Made by a program: the position numbers and the translations under genes. The notes under the pieces are model-generated. The model had not been told where the DNA came from and searched no databases. It saw only the letters and a program-made list of their open reading frames with translations. From positions 1-6,575 of the forward strand of contig JAAXHY010000569.1 in assembly GCA_012270665.1 (NCBI GenBank): 6,575 nt of DNA. The letters are read 5' to 3'. The DNA comes from Dehalococcoidia bacterium (lineage in GTDB: Bacteria > Chloroflexota > Dehalococcoidia > SAR202 > UBA11138). Below are positions 1-6,218 of the stretch, one piece after another. Each line of letters begins with the position of its first letter. The first letter of the stretch is position 1.

Positions 1-1125
1 GACGAGCCGACCAACCACTTGGACATCGAGGCCCTGGAATGGCTTGAAGAGTATCTCTCCGCATACACGGGCGCGGCGGTCATCGTGTCCCATGACCGCG
101 CCTTCCTGGACAGGTCCGTTACCGGAATCCTGGAACTGAACAGCCCGAGTCCCGGACTCGTCGCATATCCGGGCGCATATTCGGACTACCGCTCGATCAA
201 GGAGCGGGAACTGGAAAAGCGGACCGCGGCATGGAAGGACCAGGAAGCGGAGAAGATAAGGCTGGAGAGGGACATCGCCCGGACGAAGCAGACCGCGCTT
301 CGCACGGAAAGGTCAACCACCCACGACTTCTACAGGAGGCGCGCCAAGAAGGTAGCTCGCAAGGCCAAGGTACGGGAGAGACGGCTTCAGCGAATGATGG
401 CCTCGTCCGATCGTGTGGAGCGTCCCAAGCCGGAGTGGACGATGAAACTGGATTTTGGCCCCGCCCCGCGAGGCGGCTCCCGTGTGCTGCTGCTGGAAGA
501 TGTCGGACACGAATACGACGGGCATTGGCTGTTCAGGAACGTTGACCTGGTCCTGGAGCATGGAGAGCGTATCGCGCTCCTCGGACCCAACGGCTGCGGC
601 AAGTCCACGCTGCTCAAACTGGTAGCTGGACACGCGGCACCCTCGCTGGGTTCAGTGCGCGTCGGTGAAAATATCAGGTTGGGCTATATGCCGCAGGACC
701 AGGTGGGACTGGACTGGAGTATGTCCCCCGTGGAGATGGTCAGGCAGGCGACGAACATGACAGAGACAGAGGCCAGGACCATGCTCCACCTGTACCTGTT
801 CCAGGGAGATGAGTCGCTGCTGCCCGCCGGCAACCTGAGCTACGGCCAGCGAACCAGACTGCTGTTTGCCAGGCTGGCGCTGCAGGGCGCGAACCTCCTT
901 ATACTGGACGAGCCTATGAACCACTTGGACATCCCGTCTAGGGAGCGGTTCGAGGAGGCTCTGGCGGCATTCCCGGGTACGGCGCTGGTGGTCACCCATG
1001 ACCGCGCCTTCATAGACAGGTACGCCACCGGCATCTGGGCGGTGGAGGACGGTACGATCCGACGCTACACGGACCGCAGAGAACTTGGGCGCCGGCAGCA
1101 GCGCGACTCGGTTCTGCGCGAATAA
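1..1125 (+). CDS. ABC-F family ATPase, 3' part (5' end outside window)
   Basis: ABC-F proteins are soluble twin-ATPase proteins without membrane domains that bind the ribosomal E site. Some are translation factors and some protect ribosomes from antibiotics. The reading frame is open from base 1, so the gene begins upstream; the TTG at 19 is an internal Leu codon, not a start. Numbering from base 1, the 374-residue fragment opens in Walker B of the first ATPase domain (DEPTNHLD, 1-8), followed by its H-switch (SHDRAF, His31). A long, highly charged, probably helical inter-domain linker follows (about 65-140), rich in Arg and Lys as in ribosome-contacting linkers. The second domain has Walker A GPNGCGKST (195-203), Q-loop Gln232, signature LSYGQ (279-283; LSGGQ is the norm), Walker B DEPMNHLD (303-310, catalytic Glu304) and H-switch His333. 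Roughly the first third of the protein is missing. The family is secure. Whether it confers resistance or is a housekeeping factor cannot be decided. It ends 52 bp before the next start. Confidence 0.95.
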   Translation, partial: DEPTNHLDIEALEWLEEYLSAYTGAAVIVSHDRAFLDRSVTGILELNSPSPGLVAYPGAYSDYRSIKERELEKRTAAWKDQEAEKIRLERDIARTKQTALRTERSTTHDFYRRRAKKVARKAKVRERRLQRMMASSDRVERPKPEWTMKLDFGPAPRGGSRVLLLEDVGHEYDGHWLFRNVDLVLEHGERIALLGPNGCGKSTLLKLVAGHAAPSLGSVRVGENIRLGYMPQDQVGLDWSMSPVEMVRQATNMTETEARTMLHLYLFQGDESLLPAGNLSYGQRTRLLFARLALQGANLLILDEPMNHLDIPSRERFEEALAAFPGTALVVTHDRAFIDRYATGIWAVEDGTIRRYTDRRELGRRQQRDSVLRE

Positions 1126-1166
1126 AGATTCCCCGCAAGCTCAGGCTTAATTCTGTATATTGTCCT

Positions 1167-1172
1167 GAGAGG
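1167..1172 (+). promoter_or_regulatory. Ribosome binding site of the amidohydrolase gene
   Basis: GAGAGG lies 5 nt before the ATG at 1178. It overlaps the in-frame GTG at 1172, so that GTG cannot be served by it. This favours ATG 1178 as the start. Confidence 0.7.
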
Positions 1173-1177
1173 TGAAT

Positions 1178-2707
1178 ATGAAGACCACGATTGTCAGAGG
1201 CAGGCAGGTCGTATGCAGGATCACAGGCCGGGATTCGGCTGAAGTGATCGCCGACGGAGCCGTCGCCGTCCGGGACGGTGAGATAGCCGAAGTGGGCAGG
1301 TACGACGAGTTGATCGGACGCTGGCACCCCGATGAGGTGATAGGCTCCTCCCGCCACGTCGTCATACCCGGACTGATAAACGCCCACCACCATGTGGGTC
1401 TCACGCCGTTTCAGCTGGGGTCGCTGGATATGCCCTTGGAGACATGGATAGTCGCGCGATGGGTGCTTAGAGAGGTGGACCCGTACCTGGACACGCTCTG
1501 GTGCGCTATCCAGATGATCGAGTCCGGGATCACGACCGTCCAGCACAATCACATGGCTGCGAGGCTGCCGCCGGAAATGGGCCTGTTTGAAGCGGCGTCC
1601 CAGGCGCTGGACGCCTATGAAGCGAGCGGAATGAGAGTCGCCTTCTCGATTTTCACGCGCGACCAAAACCACCTCGTCTATGAAGACGACGAGCGATTCC
1701 TGTCAACTCTGCCCTCCGAACTCGCCCACAGGGCGCGCGAACGCATCAGATCGAGGCCCGCATCGCTGGAAGAGTACCTCTCTTCCACCGCCGAACTTCA
1801 TGCACGGAGAAGCGGCCCCAGGACCAACATATTCGTCAGTCCGCACAACGTACACTGGTGCTCGGACGAGATGCTGACCGCGATGAGCGACCTGGCGCGG
1901 CGTCTGAATACCGGGCTCCACGTACACTTGCAGGAGACGATCTACCAGCGAATGTACGGAACGCGCCACTGGAACAAGACGCCGCTCGCTCACCTGGCCG
2001 AACTCGGAACGCTGGGGCCGGAGGTGTCGTGCGCCCACGGCGTCTGGCTGTCCGAGTCCGACCTGGATATCCTGTCCGAGACCGGAACCTCGATCTGCGC
2101 CAACCCGAGCTCCAACCTGAGGCTCAAGAGCGGGGTCGCGCCCGTCAACAGGCTGCTGGAGCGCGGAGTGAACGTTGCGCTCGGCATAGACGAGGCGGGC
2201 ATCAATGACGACAACGACATTCTCCAGGAGATGCGCATGGCTCAGAAGATACACCGCGAGCCGGGTGTATCCTCACCCCACCCCACCTCCCACGACATAT
2301 TCCGGCTCGCCACCTCCAATGCGGCCAGCGTGACGTTCTTCGACGACGTGGGGGTTATCGAGCCGGGCAAGCGCGCCGATCTCGTCCTGATAGACATGGA
2401 GCGAATCGAGGAACCGTACCTCAACCCGGACACCGACATCGTTGACGCCCTGGTCTACCGAGGCAAGGGGCTGGACGTGGACACCGTCATGGTGGACGGG
2501 GAGGTACTTCTGAGGGGCAGGAAGTACCTGAAGGCGGACAAGGCGGAGGTGGCGGCGCGCCTGAAGGAGTCCCTGGCGCGCGAGCTGACCGACAGGGAGT
2601 CCGGCGCGGCGCGGCTGTCCGAGGACATCCTTCCATACATAAATCGCTGGTTCTCCGAGTGGGAACTGGAATCCGGCGAGGGACACTACTCCTACAACCT
2701 GCGATGA
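1178..2707 (+). CDS. Amidohydrolase of the ATZ/TRZ-cytosine deaminase type
   Basis: Metal-dependent TIM-barrel hydrolase, 509 residues, probably cytoplasmic. Enzymes of this type deaminate, dechlorinate or hydrolyse aromatic N-heterocycles and related amides or amidines. Residues 1-65 form the N-terminal part of the composite beta domain, ending in PGLIN. The metal ligands fit the AtzA/TrzN pattern: HxH within AHHHV (His70, His72), the strand-5 His in HLQET (His250) with acid Glu253 three residues on, His287 in CAHGVWL, and Asp338 in LGIDEAG. The family block NPSSNLRLKSG follows His287. The C-terminal beta segment (EPGKRADLVLID, then VDTVMVDGEVLLRGRKY) closes the fold. A charged tail of about 55 residues makes it longer than the usual 440-470. 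The in-frame GTG at 1172 is a less likely start because it overlaps the ribosome binding site. The gene may be co-transcribed with the next one. No catalytic residue is missing, so it should be active; the substrate is unknown. Confidence 0.93.
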   Translation: MKTTIVRGRQVVCRITGRDSAEVIADGAVAVRDGEIAEVGRYDELIGRWHPDEVIGSSRHVVIPGLINAHHHVGLTPFQLGSLDMPLETWIVARWVLREVDPYLDTLWCAIQMIESGITTVQHNHMAARLPPEMGLFEAASQALDAYEASGMRVAFSIFTRDQNHLVYEDDERFLSTLPSELAHRARERIRSRPASLEEYLSSTAELHARRSGPRTNIFVSPHNVHWCSDEMLTAMSDLARRLNTGLHVHLQETIYQRMYGTRHWNKTPLAHLAELGTLGPEVSCAHGVWLSESDLDILSETGTSICANPSSNLRLKSGVAPVNRLLERGVNVALGIDEAGINDDNDILQEMRMAQKIHREPGVSSPHPTSHDIFRLATSNAASVTFFDDVGVIEPGKRADLVLIDMERIEEPYLNPDTDIVDALVYRGKGLDVDTVMVDGEVLLRGRKYLKADKAEVAARLKESLARELTDRESGAARLSEDILPYINRWFSEWELESGEGHYSYNLR

Positions 2708-2759
2708 ATGAAGAAATATGACAAAAATAGTCCATCAGGCCGGCGACGTCAGCATAGTA

Positions 2760-2784
2760 TGGGCCAATCTGCCCAGCGGGAGGA
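2760..2784 (+). promoter_or_regulatory. Small hairpin plus ribosome binding site that sets the NHL gene start
   Basis: TGGGC (2760-2764) pairs with GCCCA (2771-2775) around a 6-nt loop. Three bases later comes GGGAGGA (2778-2784), whose GGAGG core is 5 nt before ATG 2789. This strong site selects 2789 over the in-frame ATG at 2708, which directly abuts the amidohydrolase stop and has no site of its own. A role for the hairpin is only possible, since it is short. Confidence 0.7.
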
Positions 2785-2788
2785 CACC

Positions 2789-3622
2789 ATGGCGCCAATC
2801 ATAGGCACAGGCGACTTCAGGTACGAATATCAACCGGAATGGCCCCAGATGCCGGGCGGTGTGTCTCTTCGTGAACCCAGCGGCGTAGCAGTTGATTCAA
2901 AGGACAGGGTGTATGTGTACCAGCGTCTTGGGCCGCCCGTTCTGGTATTCGACCGCGATGGGCATTTCCTTGGGGCATGGGAGCGCAGAAATGGCGTCCC
3001 CCTGGACGCCCACCACATCCACGTCGGCCCCGACGACACCGTCTATCTCACAGACCGCGACGCCCACCAGGTCCTGATCTACGACACCGGCGGCAATCTG
3101 CAACGGTCTCTGGGAACACGGCGCCGGGCCGCGATGCAGGCGCCGTTCAACCACCCCGCGGATGTCTGTGTGGCCCCGTCCGGGGAACTGTACGTAGCCG
3201 ACGGCTACGGGAACTCAAGCGTTCACCGGTTCAGCGCCACCGGAGAATACATAGGCAGTTTCGGCAGCCCCGGCAGCGGCCCCGGCCAGTTCCGGGTGCC
3301 GCACAGCGTCAGTGTGTCCAAGGATGGCCGGGTCTATGTGGCCGACCGCGAGAACAACCGGGTGCAGGTGTTCACGCTGGAGGGCGAGTTCCAGACCGAA
3401 TGGACCGACTTCAAGTGTCCAATGGGTGTACACATAGACGCCAACCAGGTGGTCTATGTGACCGATCAGATCCCCCGCGTCAGCATATACACCCTCGACG
3501 GCGAACTGCTGGCGCGCGGTCGTACCTTCGAGGGAGCCCACCAAGTCTATACCGACTCCCAGGGCAGCATCTACGGCTTGGACACCGCCAACCAGCGTGT
3601 ACAGAAACTAGCGAAGCTCTGA
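2789..3622 (+). CDS. Six-bladed NHL-repeat beta-propeller, peptidyl-alpha-hydroxyglycine lyase (PAL)-like
   Basis: The 277-residue protein is almost entirely NHL repeats. Six units are visible, starting near residues 24, 70, 118, 168, 208 and 247, each with the pattern V(Y/T)V(A/T)D...V.(V/I)(F/Y)...G. No signal peptide or membrane segment is seen, so it is probably cytoplasmic. The middle (DGYGNSSV to DRENNRVQVF, 138-195) closely resembles the catalytic propeller of eukaryotic PAL, which cleaves peptidyl-hydroxyglycine to amide plus glyoxylate. Matching rat PAL from memory, Arg46 (YQR) corresponds to Arg533, His75 to His585, Tyr140 to Tyr654, His172 (VPHS) to His690 and His251 (GAHQ) to His786. 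The Met784 position is Gly249. A zinc lyase-like role is therefore plausible, but plain scaffold or ligand-binding roles are common for such propellers. The gene lies 81 bp after the amidohydrolase on the same strand. An upstream in-frame ATG at 2708 would add 27 residues that look non-coding (basic, low similarity to the fold). Confidence 0.9.
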   Translation: MAPIIGTGDFRYEYQPEWPQMPGGVSLREPSGVAVDSKDRVYVYQRLGPPVLVFDRDGHFLGAWERRNGVPLDAHHIHVGPDDTVYLTDRDAHQVLIYDTGGNLQRSLGTRRRAAMQAPFNHPADVCVAPSGELYVADGYGNSSVHRFSATGEYIGSFGSPGSGPGQFRVPHSVSVSKDGRVYVADRENNRVQVFTLEGEFQTEWTDFKCPMGVHIDANQVVYVTDQIPRVSIYTLDGELLARGRTFEGAHQVYTDSQGSIYGLDTANQRVQKLAKL

Positions 3623-3691
3623 GGTCAGACATCGCCTATATTCCGCTCCCCAGCGCAGTCGCATCCAAAACTCTGCCCCCAGCCATAGCTC

Positions 3692-3720
3692 TTGCACATA
3701 TGTGCTAGTTAGGCTACAAT
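3692..3720 (+). promoter_or_regulatory. Sigma70-type promoter with a palindromic -35 region
   Basis: TTGCAC (3692-3697) and TACAAT (3715-3720) are separated by exactly 17 bp. Each matches the consensus hexamers TTGACA and TATAAT at four or five of six positions. The -35 hexamer overlaps the perfect 12-bp palindrome GCACATATGTGC (3694-3705), an operator-like arrangement. Transcription would begin near 3726-3728 and run toward the SDR gene, giving a leader of about 335 nt, or serve an unrecognised short transcript. Confidence 0.5.
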
Positions 3721-3818
3721 ATCCCCATGACTCCAAATCACGGAATTATCAATCAGGTTCCCAGCGCCCGAACCCAATGACTAATGACCAAAATTATAAA
3801 TGACAATAAATGATAAGT

Positions 3819-3844
3819 ATGGCAGAAGGAAAAATTTCCGCCAT
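3819..3844. repeat. Bulged inverted repeat, function unknown
   Basis: ATGGC (3819-3823) pairs with GCCAT (3840-3844). Inside it GGAA (3828-3831) pairs with TTCC (3836-3839), leaving a 4-nt bulge (AGAA) on the left arm and a 4-nt loop. It lies in the AT-rich centre of the intergenic region. It has no T-run, so it is not a standard intrinsic terminator. Confidence 0.3.
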
Positions 3845-3995
3845 TTAGCTACAAACGCTGGTGAATCTCTGGTTCAGAAGTCACCCGTTGGCCACCACTT
3901 GATCCGCCTGCTGAATGACCCTGGCGATATAAACCAAAATATATGAAGACCGTCGAAATCCGGGCACGGTTGCCCTGAACGCCCAGTCCCCCTGA

Positions 3996-4025
3996 CTGAC
4001 AACCAACCTCCGTTGGCGTTAGAAT
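3996..4025 (+). promoter_or_regulatory. Candidate promoter of the SDR gene
   Basis: CTGACA (3996-4001) and TAGAAT (4020-4025) are spaced 18 bp apart, giving a start near 4032 and a leader of about 30 nt. The spacer holds the inverted repeat CCAAC (4003-4007) / GTTGG (4012-4016) with a 4-nt centre, a possible small operator. Placement just before the gene supports it; the hexamers alone are moderate. Confidence 0.4.
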
Positions 4026-4062
4026 GGGGCAGCAACCCACTATATATCCAGGAGACTTCAAC

Positions 4063-4821
4063 ATGGCATCAAACGGAAGAGTCGCGATTGTTACCGGAGC
4101 GGGAACGGGCATTGGCAAGGCGTCCGCGCTCGCGCTTCTTGGAGACGGGTACTCGGTCACGCTGTCCGGCAGGCGCCTGGCCCCGCTGGAAGAGACAGTC
4201 AGCGAGGCCGGCGACGACGGCTCTCGCGCCCTGATAGCGCAGGCCGACGTCGGCGATCCCGACTCCGTCAACAACCTCTTCGCAAAGACCAAAGAGGCTT
4301 TCGGACGGCTGGACGTTCTGTTCAACAACGCAGGCACGGGCGCGCCTCCCGTCCTGCTCGAGGACCTGACCTACGACCAGTGGATGACCGTCGTGAACGC
4401 CAACCTCACCGGAACCTTCCTCTGCACCCAGCAGGCCTTCCACATCATGAAGAACCAGGATCCGATGGGCGGTCGCGTCATCAACAACGGCTCGATTTCG
4501 GCCTACGTTCCGCGCCCCAACTCCATACCCTACACCGCCACCAAGCACGCGGTGACCGGCGTCACCCGCGCCACGTCCCTCGACGGGCGCAAGTACAACA
4601 TAGCCTGCAGCCAGATAGACGTAGGCAACGCCGCCACCCCCATGACCGAGAGGATGAGCGTCGGCGTCCCACAGGCGCACGGCGAGGTCATGGTCGAGCC
4701 GACTATGGATGTCCAGCACGTCGCCGACGCCGTTCTGCATATAGCCAACCTGCCGCTCGACGCCAACGTCCAGTTCATGACCGTAATGGCCACCAAGATG
4801 CCCTACATCGGCAGGGGTTAG
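4063..4821 (+). CDS. Short-chain dehydrogenase/reductase (classical SDR)
   Basis: The 252-residue cytoplasmic oxidoreductase has the usual classical SDR length. The Rossmann cofactor motif is TGAGTGIG (11-18). Asp62 (ADV) sits where the adenine ring is held. NNAG is at 88-91 and the structural Asn is 114 (NANLTG). The catalytic set is Ser144 (GSIS), Tyr157 and Lys161 (YTATK), so all four active-site residues are present. Arg37-Arg38 after the second strand (SGRR) suggests preference for NADP(H), which is an inference. Residues 188-210 form the variable substrate lid, so the substrate (an alcohol/ketone pair) is not predictable. ATG 4063 is chosen because GGAG (4051-4054) lies 8 nt upstream and the cofactor motif then starts at residue 11. 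The in-frame ATG at 4024 would add 13 unrelated residues. The gene probably has its own promoter and is followed by the Fic regulatory array. Confidence 0.95.
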   Translation: MASNGRVAIVTGAGTGIGKASALALLGDGYSVTLSGRRLAPLEETVSEAGDDGSRALIAQADVGDPDSVNNLFAKTKEAFGRLDVLFNNAGTGAPPVLLEDLTYDQWMTVVNANLTGTFLCTQQAFHIMKNQDPMGGRVINNGSISAYVPRPNSIPYTATKHAVTGVTRATSLDGRKYNIACSQIDVGNAATPMTERMSVGVPQAHGEVMVEPTMDVQHVADAVLHIANLPLDANVQFMTVMATKMPYIGRG

Positions 4822-4832
4822 ATCGCTTAACC

Positions 4833-4860
4833 CTCGCCACTCGCTGATCGGACGGGCGAG
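4833..4860 (+). terminator. Weak terminator-like hairpin after the SDR gene
   Basis: CTCGCC (4833-4838) pairs with GGCGAG (4855-4860) around a 16-nt loop. An overlapping alternative pairs TCGCT (4841-4845) with AGCGA (4861-4865). No T-run follows, so intrinsic termination would be inefficient. Position, 12 bases after the stop codon, is the main support. Confidence 0.25.
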
Positions 4861-4881
4861 AGCGAAGGTCGCCGCGCCTGC

Positions 4882-5016
4882 CTTATTAAGATTTAAGCCC
4901 GAAATCTTAATAAGATGACCCGCTATTGAGGTTTGCTTAATAAGACCAGATGCTATTAAGATTTAAGCCCGAAATCTTAATAAGATGGCCCGCTATTGAA
5001 GTTTGCTCAATAGCGG
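4882..5016 (+). promoter_or_regulatory. Array of four dyads at 35-bp pitch before the Fic gene, probable operator array
   Basis: Four inverted repeats follow one another. Dyad 1 has a perfect 13-bp stem (4882-4894/4902-4914). Dyad 2 has 7 bp with one G-T pair (4924-4930/4936-4942). Dyad 3 has 11 bp (4954-4964/4972-4982). Dyad 4 has a perfect 10 bp (4990-4999/5007-5016). Their centres are 4898, 4933, 4968 and 5003, exactly 35 bp apart. Every arm contains the half-site TATTRA or its complement, in strictly alternating orientation, eight in all. Dyads 1 and 3 share the centre AAGCCCG; dyads 2 and 4 share GTTTG. The array ends one base-step before AAGG (5017-5020), the likely ribosome binding site of the Fic gene. 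Regularity and position suggest cooperative binding by a dimeric regulator, with the Fic winged helix as the first candidate. Hairpins in the leader RNA are the alternative. Confidence 0.6.
4884..5012 (+). repeat. Direct repeat, two copies at 70-bp period
   Basis: Bases 4884-4942 recur at 4954-5012 with 56 of 59 positions identical. The first 31 positions are identical; differences are at 4918/4988, 4930/5000 and 4938/5008. Each copy carries one long and one short dyad of the operator-like array, so the array seems to have arisen by duplication of a two-dyad unit. Confidence 0.9.
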
Positions 5017-5031
5017 AAGGTAAAGTATGTC

Positions 5032-6198
5032 ATGCGACGGGAAAAAACGGGCAGATACCAGATATCGAATCACGGAGGAGAACAGGTCCGCGCCTACATT
5101 CCCGCGCCGCTGCCCCCCGATCCTCCAATCGCGATGGACGGACCCCTTCAGCAGTCCCTTGAAAAGGCGTCTCTGGCCCTGGGGCGTCTGGACAGTCTCT
5201 CTGTCCTGCTACCCGAACCATCTCTGTTCATTTATTCGTACATCCGCAAGGAGGCCCTTCTATCCTCACAGATCGAGGGGACGCAATCATCTCTCTCGGA
5301 ACTTCTGATGTTCGAAAACGGTCAGGCGAGGGGCACCCCCCTAGACGATGTTACGGAGGTGTCGAACTACGTGGCCGCGCTCGAACACGGGCTGTCCCGG
5401 CTGCGTGAGGGCTTCCCTCTCTCAAATAGGCTGATTCGTGAAATACACGGCGTCCTGCTCTCGAAAGGACGCGGGAGCGACAGGGACCCGGGCGAATTTC
5501 GCAGGTCTCAGAACTGGATTGGCGGCTCTCGTCCCGGAAACGCGGTCTTCACGCCGCCGCCGCATACCGAGCTGGCCGACTGTATGGGAGCGCTTGAGCG
5601 CTTTCTCCATGCCAGAGACGACAGACTGCCTATCCTGGCCCGCGCGGGCATGGCACATGTTCAGTTCGAGACAATCCATCCGTTTCTGGACGGTAATGGA
5701 CGGGTGGGTCGCCTTCTAATTTCATTTCTGCTATACCACTACGAAGCGTTACGGGAGCCTATTCTGTATTTGAGCCTGTATCTAAAGCGAAACCGATCTA
5801 CTTACTACGACCTGCTCCAGAGCGTGCGCATGACCGGAGATTGGGAGGAGTGGCTCGCTTTCTTTTTCGAGGGCGTCAGAGAGACCTCCGAAAGCGCGAT
5901 ATCAACCTGTCGGCGACTGCTGAATATCTTCGCGGCGGACCGTGAGGCAATCCAGAAAAACGGAGGTCGGCGCATCAACTCTGCGCTGCGAGTCCATCAG
6001 GCCCTGATGTCTCGCCCTATTTCAACCCTTTCTCAAGTGAGCGAGTTGACGGGACTTGCTTTCCCGGGCGCATCCTCAGGTATGCGGCTCTTGGTGGAAC
6101 TCAGGATCGCGAACGAGATTACGGGACAGCCGCGCAATCGCATATTCTCATATGATCGCTATATCACTATCCTCAACGAAGGAACGGAACCCTTATGA
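5032..6198 (+). CDS. Fic family AMP-transferase with C-terminal winged helix
   Basis: Fic enzymes move AMP from ATP to hydroxyl side chains of target proteins. The 388-residue protein has an N-terminal Fic_N-type domain (about 10-95), the Fic core (about 125-265) with the full motif HPFLDGNGRVGR (216-227; catalytic His216, Asp220, Asn222, Arg224, Arg227), and a C-terminal winged helix (about 315-380). The segment SSQIEG (78-83) fits the inhibitory motif (S/T)xxxE(G/N) with Glu82. This makes it a class II Fic that restrains itself, needing no separate antitoxin. The architecture matches the Shewanella SoFic type. Nothing is truncated, so activity is expected; targets are unknown. Start 5032 gives the expected MRRE..TGRY beginning. 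GGAAGG (5015-5020) is 11 nt upstream, a long spacing, and the nearer ATG at 5027 is in another frame. The dyad array directly upstream and the DNA-binding C-terminus suggest autoregulation. The AT-rich leader and self-contained layout suggest an acquired module. The MFS gene follows after 27 bp. Confidence 0.95.
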   Translation: MRREKTGRYQISNHGGEQVRAYIPAPLPPDPPIAMDGPLQQSLEKASLALGRLDSLSVLLPEPSLFIYSYIRKEALLSSQIEGTQSSLSELLMFENGQARGTPLDDVTEVSNYVAALEHGLSRLREGFPLSNRLIREIHGVLLSKGRGSDRDPGEFRRSQNWIGGSRPGNAVFTPPPHTELADCMGALERFLHARDDRLPILARAGMAHVQFETIHPFLDGNGRVGRLLISFLLYHYEALREPILYLSLYLKRNRSTYYDLLQSVRMTGDWEEWLAFFFEGVRETSESAISTCRRLLNIFAADREAIQKNGGRRINSALRVHQALMSRPISTLSQVSELTGLAFPGASSGMRLLVELRIANEITGQPRNRIFSYDRYITILNEGTEPL

Positions 6199-6218
6199 CA
6201 AGGAGAAGACAACCTAAG

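Larger units (their letters stand above)
3623..4062. other. 440-bp intergenic region, no convincing gene
   Basis: This gap separates the NHL gene from the SDR gene. I see two promoter candidates (3692-3720 and 3996-4025), an AT-rich stretch with TAAATGA repeated at 3797-3803 and 3807-3813, and a bulged inverted repeat at 3819-3844. There are only very short open frames: 3727-3780 (17 codons, no ribosome binding site) and 3943-3978 (11 codons). No clear T-run terminator follows the NHL gene and no tRNA-like folding is apparent. Base composition is more AT-rich than in the flanking genes. Confidence 0.7.

Noticed and set aside
1137..1168. Terminator or promoter between the ABC-F and amidohydrolase genes
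   Set aside because: The AAGC/GCTT stem is only 4 bp without a T-run, and TATATT (1156-1161) has no acceptable -35 at 16-18 bp.
1010..1672. 220-codon - strand frame
   Set aside because: Antisense to the ABC-F end and the amidohydrolase metal-site region, both strongly supported; no domain and no ribosome site.
2708..2788. N-terminal extension of the NHL protein from ATG 2708
   Set aside because: No ribosome binding site of its own, while GGAGG sits 5 nt before ATG 2789; the extension does not fit the propeller fold.
2977..3708. 243-codon + frame overlapping the NHL gene
   Set aside because: It is a different frame across clear NHL repeats, is very rich in Arg, Pro and Gly, and has no recognisable domain; a by-product of high GC.
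3943..3978. 11-codon frame (MKTVEIRARLP) that could be a gene remnant
   Set aside because: Too short to assess, no ribosome site, no continuation in any frame.
3849..4337. 162-codon - strand frame reaching into the intergenic region
   Set aside because: Most of it is antisense to the SDR cofactor domain; the part in the gap shows no coding character.
4069..4740. 223-codon - strand frame
   Set aside because: Fully antisense to the SDR gene, Gly/Val/Arg-rich composition typical of a shadow frame.
4882..5016. CRISPR-like or satellite array
   Set aside because: Only two copies at 70-bp period, the whole unit is repeated with no unique spacers, and no cas genes are nearby. The dyad symmetry fits operators better.
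5027..5308. 93-codon frame from ATG 5027
   Set aside because: It has the better ribosome site spacing but is out of frame with the Fic gene and encodes nothing recognisable.
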